Assembly (NCBI GenBank): GCA_004352715.1 | Contig: SCFE01000073.1 | Coordinates: forward strand, 1,668,422 to 1,732,421 | Length of the DNA stretch: 64,000 nt | Source of the DNA: Hofstenia miamia | Taxonomy: Eukaryota; Xenacoelomorpha; Acoela | Reading direction: 5' to 3' | In this document: positions 29,990-42,470 of the stretch, one piece after another | Position numbering within the stretch: the stretch's first letter is position 1 | How the letters are laid out: each line of letters opens with the position of its first letter | Notes under the pieces: model-generated | Told to the model about the DNA's origin: nothing | What the model saw: only the letters and a program-made list of their open reading frames with translations | Databases searched by the model: none | Translations under genes and position numbers: made by a program

Positions 29990-32591
29990 GTAGCATATGG
30001 CTATTATATCATGAAAAAAGTTATAGCAGTCTTTTCATGTGGTTTACAGTGCTTTGACAGTCGCAGACATTTACAAGCTGTTGCACTTTCTTCAGTATGT
30101 CATGTGGTTAAACTGAATTATAGTGTATATAAAGACTGGCATCGATTTTCTAAAACTTCAAAGTACACAAAGTGCAATTGGCCAATAAAATGCCAAGACT
30201 GTGTTGAATGACACCAAAACTTTGTTCAATACTATGACAATCAATTTCTGAGGTTGTGGCTTATGTTAGAAAGTGGGAAAATAAACTAATATGTAACAAA
30301 ATTATCTTTTTACCGTAAGATTTTAAACAAATAGTTTACATGAAAACGACGATTATTCCGATCATTGGTTTCTATAGAAATTTTTATATTTTATGCTAAT
30401 TTTCATTTCTATGTCTATTCATTCTTCACCAAACGTAAATAAATATCTCTTTCGTCGTGATTTAAATATTTATTTCATCAATGCTTAAATAAATAACAAA
30501 AGCAAAATAACGTTTTTACAAAGTAAACTAAAAATTAGAACAAAGATGGTATTCTTACTATTTACAATAAAACAACTTTATCTTTGCCTTATTATATATT
30601 AAATGTTAGACTTTATATTCAACATCTTCTGTGTTATATTCGAGCATGTATATTATACACTATAAGCAATGCATGTAATTCAGAAAATTGGCGTACACAG
30701 CGTATTTTTGCATAATTTACCTCATAGTACATAGCGTATTCTTTTAATGCAAATAAATTTCCTTGTACAAGTAAAAGTTTATGTGAATATAAATTTGGCT
30801 ACTCAGAATTTGGAAATATAAATACTTTAAAATTCCATTTTTAAATTTTTGGTTTTTTTTCTAAATACAGGTTATAGATATGCTGTAAATATTTTAAAAC
30901 ACCTGATAACTCAGATTTTTAGTGAAATTCGATTGCGAGCGTTTATTGTGTTTTGTTTGTTTGTATTACAATTGATTCACTATAAGCAATAGTAAACATC
31001 TGTTTCATTGATAATTTCGAATTAATCAATATTCTGTAAAATGATTATACATAAAGCGGATTAGATTTGGCTTTTATATTATGTCCATTTTGCGCGTTTT
31101 TGGATCTTTTGGTATCTTTCATCTTTGTACTATCTTCTACAGAGAGCTTTAGCACCACATTCTTGGATATAGTTTAGACAGCAATTACTCCATTAGATTG
31201 TCCTATTCCGTAGCTTATTTCAGCATTCTATTCATTAATGTATATTATTTCATATAGACTTTTCCTGATGCATTTCGGAGGATTCTATGTAGTTGCGTTT
31301 TTTATGATTTTAATTTCTAGATCCATCTTAAAGGGCATGAGAAAATACTCAAATTTAGGCTTTTATAATACCTGATAATTTTAATTGTTAAATCATTTTG
31401 AAGACTTACTTCTCCAGGAGATTTCTTGGTATCGATACACTTTTGATACCATTTTTTAGTTCCTGCATAGTTCTACAAAAAATCAATTATTTATTCATGG
31501 CATTTGAAATTTCACGTCTGTGAAATTCTATAGCCACTGCGGGATCACTTGGTTCCATGGGATTTATTGTTCCCAGTCTCACTTGACTGGGACTTGGGCA
31601 TAATATTTCAATGGAACGTGGACGAAATGCAATGGACTATGTATGATTAGGACCAATAAAACCCTAATCCAGCCTGGTCTCGATGGAAAAGGATTTTAAT
31701 TGAGTTTTTATTATCGTAATAATAAGGTAGAATTGAATATATACACCATTATTAACTTAGTAACTAAAAATATTTTGAAATTTCAATATATTTTTTAAAA
31801 AACTAAATGAGTATGTTTATATAAAGATTATCCTAAAATGTGCATATCGTATCTGTACATAAATTTCTGTTTTTAGCGGATTTACAAATATTTTCTACTG
31901 TACATTTGTAACATAATCACAAACATTAAAACACTTTTCAAGAAATTGGTATCATTTATTAGATTATTTTGGTGCTAATTTAAGTTCTTTAATCTTTGCT
32001 ATTTATTTTTAATTAAATTGTTAGCTTGTCTCCTAGTCGAAGCAACAATCTGCGGACCTTGTAATTTTCAATTTTGGTATTGCTTGATCAACCTTCTGTT
32101 TATTTTAAGTCGCTTTATTTCTTAATCTTAGAGATTCCTACTACTATTATTTATTTACCATTTTAGTAAATCGGCCCTAATTATTAATATTTATATGTTG
32201 TATTGTTTTTATTAGCTTAGGTGTGTAACTATTATCTTGCATCACCTCGCTTACAGAGCTACTAGCCACCTGTATTCAATGTTGTGAATTGTAGGTTGTA
32301 GGTATAAGGCTTTATGTATACCATAACAATTCAATGGCCTTTCAACTTCAAATGAGATAAGGTTAGCGCATCCTGGATTCCTCGTTTCACTTATGCCGTT
32401 GGCCACCCAATTTTTAGAATGTATCACTTTTCTTGTTCTTACTTTCTGTAGAGCTCACAATTGCTTTAACAGTACCTTGCGAATTTGCCGCTACAATCCA
32501 ATTACAAATTTACGCTCAGTAGTTATTTGTTTTCTGAAGTAATGTTGCTTCGAAGAATGAAGGATTGATATTATGATAAGGCGAACATTTT

Positions 32592-32597
<6 letters not shown>
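29990..32597. other. INTS7 intron 3, AT-rich, no gene seen
   Basis: 2.6 kb without recognisable coding sequence or transposon ends. A short palindromic spot (CCCAGTCTCACTTGACTGGG near 31573) is the only structure noted. Confidence 0.5.

Positions 32598-32632
<35 letters not shown>
32598..32632. repeat. (TA)n microsatellite in INTS7 intron 3
   Basis: Pure TA run of about 35 bp, roughly 190 bp before exon 4. Confidence 0.9.
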
Positions 32633-32636
<4 letters not shown>

Positions 32637-32822
32637 TACTGGCGTTGAAAAGTCATTTCCACTCAATATGATTACATAATTATAATCATTTTGAAGATTT
32701 TTAGTTAGCAGCGATTTAAAATTTGCTCAATGTTTCGAAAAAATGCATTTTAGTCATGCTGATCTCTGATATGTTTCTACATACATGTGTATAAATTTTG
32801 AATTGCCGATATTTACGTTTAG

Positions 32823-33080
32823 GGTCGTGTACACACCAGAATAATTTTGAATACAATCCTTGATCATTTGGATAATGACACTCGCAGTGGTGTTGCCGAG
32901 TACTGTCTTAAGTGCTTATCGCTTTTAGCGAAATTCATCTCTCATGTTTGGGCGCAAGAACACATTGTGAGTGTTTGTCGCTACCTGCAAACTGTGGATC
33001 AAGAATCCGTTCGGTTTGTTGCAGCTTTGGAGGTATTGGCACATCTTCCTAGCTTAAAACTTCATCGTAGTGTTAGTGAG
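32823..33080 (+). CDS. INTS7: Integrator complex subunit 7, coding exon 4
   Basis: An 86-codon, phase-0 exon between acceptor TACGTTTAG and donor GAG|GTAGGT. It reads GRVHTRIILNTILDHLDND, then GVAEYCLKCLSLLAKFISHV, then WAQEHIVSVCRYLQTV, ending SLKLHRSVSE. This aligns with LLLQYLKNDPRKAVKRLAIQ ... LLANKTPHTWSRENIQALCE of vertebrate INTS7, including the conserved Trp before the 'ENI/EHI' helix. It continues the N-terminal solenoid. The exon lies 14 kb from exon 3 because intron 3 holds the P element and other insertions, and also the misplaced contig. Confidence 0.88.
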
Positions 33081-33677
33081 GTAGGTATTTTGATTTATCA
33101 ATCAAATTATTAGTCCAAATTTTGTCAAGATCGATATTTTATTTAGTCAATTGATTTTATACCATTTATTACTAGACATCACATGATTAATATAATAATG
33201 GATTTCATACGCTAACTAGCCAAATATGTAATAATTTCTGGTTAATATTTTTATTTGCCAATCACAAGGTTTGTAATGAGATTATCCTGCGAATTTATGC
33301 ATTTGATGGTATAGCTTAATGATCAAGACATCTATAAGTAATATTTCTTCTCTTTTATTAACTAGATTGACACCTCCCTATGTACTCACATAAATACGCG
33401 TAAGTTTGCTCAGCGTCCAAGTCTGCTACTATGTGTTTGAGATTACAAGTCTACACTATTATTCATCTAAGGCTTGATTTCATTTTGCACTTTTCTTTAC
33501 TAATTATGAGCCTTAATACTAATATTTATGAAGTGATTTTTGGTAGGCAGTCACAACTTGTTTATTTGTAGTGCAAGTTCAGTTTAAGCGAGCGTCATCT
33601 ACCTAACGTAATTTTGACTTGGGGTCAATTTTAGGCCAAAATGGAGTACATCCAGTTTACTTCCAAGTATATTTTCC

Positions 33678-33722
<45 letters not shown>

Positions 33723-35040
33723 ATTTTCAATATTTTTATTTATACCAATTTTTTCCGATATATTCAAAGGGGTTTTATAATAGTAGCACACTTAATCAAC
33801 TCTTACTTGTATAAGAAACATTTTTTAAATAGATGTTGGATTAATACGCCCTGTAAATTCATTACATCCTAATTTAACACGATCTGAAACCTTGCAGCAA
33901 TATGATATTAAAGGTAGATCAAATTTATCTTGTAAAACTATCACCTGTTTAGTTTTGTTAAATGTCATCGTAGGGGAACATTACTAATGATTCTGTTAAT
34001 ACTTGCTGTATAGTATTTTGGAATAATCAAAGAATTAAAATTTAAATATATGCACAAAATACCCGAAAGTTTATATTTATTTCTTTAAGTTAATACAAAA
34101 TCCCCTTACAAATTGCTCCATATCAGAGATTAGTATTCACACATTCAAATAAGCAGCTGTTTCTTTGGAGGTAAATCAATTCATTTTATTTGTATAGTAG
34201 GAAATAAACTATTTTTGTATATAGACGTTGATCCACATCTATTCTAAGATCTCAAGATGTCAATACTCATCAAATATTCTTTTTTGAGGTAATGAGGAAT
34301 GATTTTGAAACTCATTATTTAATGGAACCAGTAGAAAATTGAATTTTAACATGGATTAATTGCATAAAAAATTCGTCAAATGTACAAAATATTGGGTTCT
34401 AGCAATATCTAATTGATAGGCCCTGGATCTCTATCTATTTCCTCTGTTTTAGTGTTTAAATGAGTCTTTGTTTAGCAATATTTCGTTAACTTGCTATTGA
34501 ATTCAATCCTAGACTGCATAAACCTAATACCATGAGAATTTATTTTGTGTAAAGAAATAATGAGAGAAGATACGTTTTATTGAATTCAATCTGTCTGCAT
34601 TGAAAATCACGTTATAAAATTCACTCGTTAACATTCATTCATATTTAATAGCACGAAGATTTTCATTTTTATTTTTCTCATTTCCAGGTGTCTCATCTAT
34701 GGTTTGGGGTTTAATAGGGTTAAACATTTGGTATTGGCCTAAATTCAAGTGTAGGTTTCAATAAATTTATTCTACTCGCTCTCTTGTTAAAACATGCTAG
34801 CACAAGATAACATTGTTCACAGAATGCGCGCGGATGCTTTCAACACGGAAGCGCTCAATTGCATGTCGGTGATGAACATTCGCAAATCTCCAACTCTAGT
34901 GCGGAAGCAAGTTGCTGGAAGTTTATAACCCAGGGCTGTTACAAGAGCCGAGGTTGATGCTTACGGCACATTAAGACTTGCCACCCATTCCAATCCCAGT
35001 GAACATGCATTGACAGTAATTATTACGACTGACGATTTTT
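33081..35040. other. INTS7 intron 4, first part
   Basis: Mostly AT-rich and featureless, with a TA run at 33680-33719. A more GC-rich block at 34800-35000 (GCGCGCGGATGCTTTCAACA) has no homology I recognise and may be an old transposon piece. Confidence 0.5.
33680..33719. repeat. (TA)n microsatellite in INTS7 intron 4
   Basis: TA run broken once by AA. Confidence 0.9.
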
Positions 35041-35069
35041 TGATAAATAGAACACTATTTTAATGCTTA

Positions 35070-37145
35070 AAATTTGACCATATTTTAACTAATTGTGACC
35101 TTATTTTTGACCTAAAAAGTAATTCTCAAAATTAAAGATAAGTAAAAAATCTATTTATTGGCGTAAGTTAGCACATAATGCTTCGAGTTATCATCTGAGA
35201 AATGTCTGCATTTTGCTAGAACTTTCCTCAAAAGGCTAAATGACCGCTCCATCGCTGCGTCAGATGTTGGTGCTGCTTGAAGAAGTGTGTAGTCACCAGG
35301 AGAAAGACTCCCAGTTCCAGATGCCACTTGCTACACATCTTCCATATTTTCGATTCGTCTTTTGACGTACCTAGCAATTGGAGTTGCATTGGAATCTTGC
35401 TAAATTTTCTCAATCCATGTGACAATTTTCTGACATCCTATCAATTGTTAGCAATCGTTTCTCTCCAAATCTTAAATTAAAGAAGGTAGATCTCCGTATC
35501 GCTGTGATCGCTTTGGTAACAAGTATACCTTCTCCTCTAAGTGTCAAAGCAACATCTCGAGTTTCATTCCAATTGTCTGAATACCAAACCGCTGCCGTAA
35601 TCCATGTAGCCCATCGCGTGATTACTGGATCGGGAACACACCCAATGTTTTGAAACTGCATTTCGGGCCCTGTTTTTACCATAGCGGCTTTGATTGAAGA
35701 TATTATGTCGTTGACATTAGGGTACAGGCTAATAATTTTCATTTAAACATTGTGCAGAAGATGGCACAAGAATATCAATTGATGGAGGTTCGGGTAGATG
35801 GTTTTTAACAATAATACCAACATCTGGAAAAGAATGGACTATTTCACCCACAGAAGGCAAGCTTTCAGAATAATAAAAGGCAGCTGCTAACCAATTGCCC
35901 CATCGAGTTACAACAACATCCGTTGGAACGCCTACATAAACAAAAAGAGCTCGTTGTGTTTTGTTTTTGACGATTGGCGCTTTGATACAGACAATTAAAT
36001 GATCAATCTTTTTGTAGTGTGACCGAATGCGAACAGTGCAATTATTAATTAAATGGACCAAGCAAAGAACCTGAAACAGATTTGGTTATAGCTCCTTGAA
36101 TATTTTGCCAGCGGCAATCATGCATAATGCCGCATCACTTAGTAACAGCTTATCGCTAGTAGCATTCAAACATTTTATTTTGTCATCAACTCTGTGGACA
36201 ATTACTTGGTGATTGACTGTTTCTTCGTGAGCTTTGCTAGTAACTAAATATGAAACATCAGGAGCTTGAATGTCGCTAACGCGCAGATGCAGAAATTTCT
36301 TCCCTTCAACCTCACTTTCATCGATGACCATAAAAAGCTCTTTGTCGTACATTAAAGATTTGACTTTGTTCGCTTCATTGTTCAAGATTTTGTCAATTCT
36401 TCTAAAACAGGTACTTTGGCTTGGTAATTCGTGCCCAATGTCGCTAAATAACTTTGGTGGTTCAGTATTTCTAAGTTTATGAAGGGGTATTTGCCAACAA
36501 AAACACGTGTACTACTGTATCAGCTAAATTGGTAGTCAAATGGTAGAAATCATTGCTGAATCGTACTTGAAGTTGTGCCTTGTTCCATAAGTTTCTTCTT
36601 GTGCTTCTCTGTTGCTCGATGCTGCTCAACATAAAACTTCTTATTGTATTTCACAGTAACGTTACAAAGTTACAATTCAACAAATTGGATGGCGTAATAT
36701 TAAATTTGCGAAGATACCGTGAAATTGTTTCTTTCAGCTTTAAACTATCAAAAGCTTTAACTTTACGAATTGAAAAAAATATACAAAAATAGAACGACTA
36801 CCAGTGATGACAATCGATATACAAATAGCAGATATCAATTGAATGGATGTTATTTAAAGCAATGATTTGTGTCGGTTTACTTCAAACAACTGTGTAACTG
36901 TCACTCATTCTTGTCTAAAAGTACAAAGTCACTGTCAACTATTACTCACTTCACCGGTCTTGAGTGATGGATCTCACCATGAAAGTAAGGTCAATTAGTA
37001 AAATAGTGAATTAGATATTAATTGAAAGCCATCAAAGAAACCGACTTAACTGAAATGAGGTTCCAAACTGTGATTGATATGACCAATATTATGAAATATG
37101 ACATTTAAATTTTTTGCTCAAATATGACTTAATATGACCTAATAA
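35070..37145 (-). mobile_element. hAT-type transposon with ATATGACC-motif ends
   Basis: Minus-strand hAT transposase remains occupy 35151-36480. The left edge (35074-35115) has repeated TTGACC / GACCTTAT motifs. The right edge (37075-37145) has ATATGACC, ATATGAC and ATATGACCTAAT motifs, which are the same word in the opposite sense. Exact termini and an 8-bp duplication were not resolved. Confidence 0.55.
35151..36480 (-). pseudogene. hAT transposase with a duplicated central block
   Basis: Reading down the minus strand: KSLMYDKELFMVIDESEVEG (36360 region) corresponds to the first catalytic Asp segment of this hAT group. Next is ATSDKLLLSDAALCMIAAGK. A middle block follows, with VPTDVVVTRWGNWLAAAFYY (36061-35729). 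A second, related block has VPDPVITRWATWITAAVWYS (35742-35410). At the end is the dimerisation motif APTSDAAMERSFSLLRK, then a stop at 35151. Several stops and frame changes interrupt the reading. The two 'TRW..W..A..YS' blocks are clearly paralogous, so the copy looks like a fusion of two related elements. Confidence 0.7.
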
Positions 37146-37164
37146 CTTTGTAGCTAATAATGGG

Positions 37165-38455
37165 AGACCCAATAAAACTCCAAATTTCGCATTCTTGTTG
37201 ATAATATACCAACAGAAAAAAATATGACTTTTATTACTTGCAGTTTTAAAAATGAAAAACTATATTTACAAAGATAATTTATAGTTTATTTCATATAGCA
37301 ATAATATATTCATGAAATGTAATTATATTCAACAGAACTACATGAATTCACTGTTCAAAACATTCATGAAATGAAAAAATTCATTTTGACACATTATTCC
37401 TTTATTTTTATGCTTCTTCACTTGTGAAATCTTTGTGTTGCTGAATTGTTTGTGGTTTTCTTTTATAAACTACTATCTTTAAGAATCCCCACACAAATAA
37501 GTCTAGTGGTGTTAAATCTGGAGATCTAGCTGCCCAATTCACATGGACCACATCTTCCCAGTCATCATTGAGGAACCGATTCATCTAAAAATTGTTTCAC
37601 AAGAAGTGAGTAATGTGGGTTCCCATCTTGCTGAAACACAGCGTTTCGTTTGCTTGCCCTCGATAAATATTATTAGAAACAACGTTTTAGTATTTCCAGA
37701 TAACTAGCACCTCATGTGTCCATCAATGAAATCGACCATAAACACGGGTAAAAGATATTTCCATCCAATCATTCACTTATTCTCTTGACTCTGACTTGTG
37801 AAATGTTTCTGATGACATTTCAGTGTCCCAAATACGATAGTTGTGTTTACTTACAATTCCATTCAGAAAGAAAGTTGTTCATCAGAGAATATTATGATAA
37901 TAAGAAAATTGTCATCTTCATTTATCGCTTGAAGCAAAGTTTCATAAATTACACTTCTAAGAGCACAATCATTTCAAAGTCCTTTCTTAAAACATGAACA
38001 ATACCATATGAACAATTTAAAGCCCTGAAAGATTTTTTGATGGAAGACTGGGGTTGGTTTTTGAAATGCTCTAATATCTATGCATTTTTTCGTCGTCAAT
38101 TGACTATATTCCAGTTTTTAGGGCATTGTGAACCCTTCCTGTTTCTTTAGATTTATTGAAGAAGTATCCCATCGCTTTATCGCTTGGAATATTCTCTTTC
38201 CATTGCAATCGCGTGCGTTGCCACTTTATAAGTTTCACGCATTCATATTTTGTCAATAGAAGTACAATTTCAACTCATTGATTTGAATACTTTTTATAAA
38301 TTGCGCTAGAAATATAATATCAAATCAATGCAAACAAGCAAACAAAAACTTTTGATAATAATATTTACAACGCTGAAATAATTAGGACATTCAGTATCAA
38401 AGATCAAAAGTTATTAAAGTTTGTAACCCCCAATTTACTTTATGATCGCCCTGTA
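37165..38455 (-). mobile_element. Tc1-like (DUF4817-type) transposon remnant
   Basis: The minus-strand reading around 37660-37420 gives VFQQDGNPHYSLLVKQFLDE (second catalytic Asp), LGRCGPCELG, then a degraded 'SPDLTPLD' with LICVGILKD-like sequence. This is the catalytic end of the same transposase type as at 45480-46177. The right edge, CGCCCTGTA at 38455, looks like a CAGGGCG-type terminus of these elements. The left edge is uncertain. It lies in INTS7 intron 4. Confidence 0.5.
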
Positions 38456-39836
38456 GAAGGCTCTCAGGTTTCTGCCACCATAAAGGCGTTGGTGGGATCT
38501 AGTCCTTGATCCCAAGCATATGATGGCGATTCTCTTAACGCAAGGGCTTCAGCACCAGATCTGGTTGGTAATATCTAGTTAGATACGATGGAAGCCCTAC
38601 TCTACTATAGCTGTATCAGATTTACAATTTAGTAAGGTGTCTGACTGTTCAGTCACTGCACAATAACAATACTTATATTTGATCAGTATACGCTGTCTTC
38701 CTGATAAGTGGGCAAAATATCTAAATGTTATTTATGCATTGCATGTGCTATGTTTAAATAGGTATTTAGTTATCAGTTTTTATATTTTCGTATGTGCGTG
38801 CATGTATTATATAAATTGCACAATCACTTAGTCTAGTTATTTGAGTTTTAAGTGCCGCCAGATTTACACTAAGCACTCACTAATTCAAACTATCCAACGT
38901 CAATTTCCCTAATATTGTAGCCACAATGAACAATTTATGTGCCATGTAACGTTCCATCAAACATCGTCTAAGAGATTTCCAAATAATTTGGGATTATATG
39001 TTTCAGAAGCTATAATTGAGATAAATCTGATATATTAACTTGCAGTTTGCATTATTTGTGGCCAGGTTGATATTGGCTGAGTTTGGAGTTTTGTATCTAT
39101 TTCTAGTGTAACTTTGAAAGCATTTTTTATATGAGACTATGTTGTTCATAGTTGATTGTGTGAAATTAGTAATTTTCGGTTCATTGCATTTTGTCTACCG
39201 TCTATCAACTGTATTCGAATTAAATTAGGTTTGATTGATTATTTTCCGGATCTGGATATAAGTGTAGCAACATTAAGTTTCTTTCTAAAAGTTGCCTCAG
39301 GTGTGCAATTTTGCTGTCACCTTGAAAAATCAAAATATTTTTCATTTTCTTCAGCGGAAAACTAATTCTTCTAAATTATTATTAATTTTACTCATTAATG
39401 TTAATCGGTTTATACTTTTCATTTATATTCCATCAGAAAAATTCTGGTGTAATGGAAACTTGTTTATTAATAACGTTTGTATAAATTCGCAATACTAACC
39501 CCGGATTCGGATTAACAACATATTCTTCTTTAAAAAAATTTTCTATTCTTGATATTCAAGGCGTCAATGATTATGCAATATAAATTGAATATTGATATTC
39601 AATTTGCATTTCAGCAGAAGTCGACTTTGGATAAAAAACCACCTCCTGTCCAAAAATACCTTTTATTTTGAATGACTTCCGCTGTTTAAGTTTTATTAAT
39701 TAACCCACCAATTTGCTTTGAACAAATGCTTTTTTATTAAAATTCATTTAAATTGATTTATTATTCAGCAAATTCTATCAACTTTTAATAGAATTATTTC
39801 ATTATTTTGGTTTTTATGATTGATGCAGATTTTAAG
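38456..39836. other. INTS7 intron 4, last part
   Basis: A GC-richer block at 38470-38600 is unassigned. The rest is AT-rich without recognisable genes up to the exon 5 acceptor. Confidence 0.5.
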
Positions 39837-40892
39837 GTCGCTGCAACGGATAACCTTTGCCGACAGATCTGCTATGGAAAACCTGGGGCTGCTACATCGA
39901 ATGCGTTCGCGGTCTTTGTTAACATCACCAGTGCTTCTGATGAAGATGTTGTGGTTAAACTTGCTGAATTCATCGCAATCTCAGCTTTTAGCAATTGGAC
40001 AACGCTAGCAATTGTTCCTGATTTTCTTAAGCTAGTTGCTGAAATCATGTGCAATTGGAGAAATTCCAACCAAACTTATTTTGCCTGCGCTTGTTGGAAA
40101 ATGTATAAGACTGCAGCAAAGATGGAATTCATTCGATATGAAATCCTCTCAACTCTGATATTGTACATTAACAGTATGATTACAAAGTATTTCCAGATAG
40201 CATGTTCAGATAGGTTTACATTAGCAGAAGATGTTCTTCAATATATTGAAGATTGCAATATAAACTCATATCAAGAAGACCACCTTCTAAGACTCGTTGG
40301 TTTGCTCTGTCAAATTTTAACTGATGCAGAAAATAACTTTTTAAAAGTTGACGATCTCTCGAAGAATATATGTATTAAGCTAACGAGATATCCCTGGTCA
40401 CAATGGAATTTGTTTCGACTTGGCCGGATGGGTCTACGATGGGGTCACTCTCTTTTGGCTGCATACAGTTTTAAAGAGCTGCAGCATTCGAATAAATTTG
40501 CGAGATGTCTGAAGTTGCTATGCGCAGCTGAACAGTTATCGGGAAAGCCTGGTGAGGCATTGGAATTTACGCAAACAGCAATCCGTACTTTGAGTAGCAG
40601 TAAGTCCACCACATGTAATCATAGGTTTCAGCAACAATTTCTTTTGTTAAGATTTGAGGTTTTCACTGTAGTGTATCAATTGCTTACAGCCTTAAAACAC
40701 GCAACATTCTTTCCACATTCCTCAAATGCAAATGAAATGGCCGCCAACACTGGATTATCCGTTTTTCATTGTAGTCAACTCGTTAATCAGTTCTCGAAAA
40801 TATCGGATACCTTCCAAAAGATTGCTGCTAAATATCAGACACTGGAGCATGGACTTTATGATAGTGATCAGCAGTCTCTCTTAGTAACGCAA
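39837..40892 (+). CDS. INTS7: Integrator complex subunit 7, coding exon 5
   Basis: A 352-codon exon ending at the donor CAA|GTAAGT. The acceptor TTTTAAG|GTC is chosen because it alone keeps phase 0 with exon 4; the stronger-looking GCAG 8 bp upstream would break frame. DNLCRQICYGKPGAATSNAF and FVNITSASDEDVV align with vertebrate DLVKLAQECCYHNNRG and VLTNITVSCQEKDL. WSQWNLFRLGRMGLRWGHSL matches WTVYRIARQASRMGNHDMAK, and LKLLCAAEQLSGK matches LKEFSHAEQCL. The C-terminal half is a TPR-like helical region ending QQSLLVTQ. The exon is long and intact. Confidence 0.9.
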
Positions 40893-42470
40893 GTAAGTTT
40901 TTCCTCTCTGATTTTACTATCAGGTTCATCTACATGTATTTTGTCTCGTACTAGAGAACATTATTAATTCGATTTTGTCTAGTCGTGTGAGGCATATTCT
41001 TAAAAGAACGATCACGTTATATAATTTCGCTTTTACCTATTTTATTATTTACCTTTGTAAATGACGTTACTCAATTTTATAGTTACATATTTCCAATCGT
41101 ATTGTTACATATGCGCAGAGGGCGAATTTGGTTCGGTAACAAAGTAAAAAATTTGCATAAAAATTTCCAACTGATGGGGTTAGGAAGAAACTAACGAAGA
41201 AAATATATCATTCCTCATCAAGATCAACAAACCCATATAGAAATTATATGGTTGTTGGATGGACTACACTAAGATACTTAAATTCTGATTACAAAATGCC
41301 CATAAAAAGGACAATGTACTCTCAATTTTACATGAAACGTGGGGTTTGTTCTTTTCCGATGCAGCTTTCAGGGTAGTCGTGTTTTCGCCTGATTATCCCC
41401 AGTAATAACTCTTTGTAAAAATTGCTGCAATTTTGATTGAACGCCTTTCAAAATCTATTATGTTGATGGTATTTACTGCATATTCCGTTCTTGCAATTGC
41501 GTCTGCTTCACAAGGTCAAATTCAAACTGCACCTGCAGCTTAAACAAACTTTAATACGAAATCTTTAGAAAATTTGCGTGGTGAACAAAAGTTGCGTTTT
41601 TGCAAAATTTAAGCAGAAATTGGGATGTGTGAAAAGTTGCGAATGCAACTATATATGCGCTCTGCATCTGCACCTTTACTTTCGTTCATGAAATAAAATT
41701 ACCCAGTTTTTTTATTACTTGGTTTTATTTGTACCAATCTAAACTACTACTACTACTAAATATTATAAATGTAAAAGTTCGGAAAGTGCAAGCATTTCAG
41801 TATTTCTATAGGCAAGCTCGTCAAGACAACCAAGCAATCACTGTATAGATATCTCTTAACACCTCAGCAATACCGCAAAATAATAACAAATTGAAATTGT
41901 TTAGAATTTATCGCACAATATTAGTTATAAAAACGTATGCTTGATTGACTATTACGCATTGGTTCTGCATGTGAAATTTTTACAATCATATTTTCATTCT
42001 TGCACAAATTGCAGCCAATAAATATTTTCAAGCACAAATTGGTTAATAAAAGTAGAATGCTAAAGTACTTTTCGTATTTCTATCTCGTGTTTCACTCAGT
42101 GTTTTGGCATTTTGTCAATAGATGAAATGTCGAGCATTTAAAATTGTTACTAAAAGTTTTCCGTACGTTGGCCCTGGGAGTCAATCTTTACGAATCAGTA
42201 GTTAAATTTTTCCACTTAAACTTTTTATTTACTAGTGGGCCATTGACTGCTGAAACATATTAGTTATGATTTCAACCCTAAGCTTGCAACCTGAATAGAA
42301 ATTTCAACTTGTATTGCGATCGATGTGATTAGGAAAGGGTGTTTGAAATAGCATTAGTTTATTAGGGATAATTTTAATTTGCATCTTATCATTTGTAATA
42401 TTGTAAACACAATTGGTACGTATGTTCCTAAGTTGTATTTTACAACATTTATGCTAGTTAAGAAAATATA
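40893..42470. other. INTS7 intron 5, no gene seen before the mariner element
   Basis: AT-rich sequence without coding or transposon signatures that I can identify. A CTACTACTACTACTA run near 41740 is a minor triplet repeat. Confidence 0.5.

Noticed and set aside
39820-40008. Alternative frame at the start of INTS7 exon 5, using the GCAG acceptor
   Set aside because: It breaks phase with exon 4 and has no INTS7 homology. The frame starting at 39837 aligns with the family.
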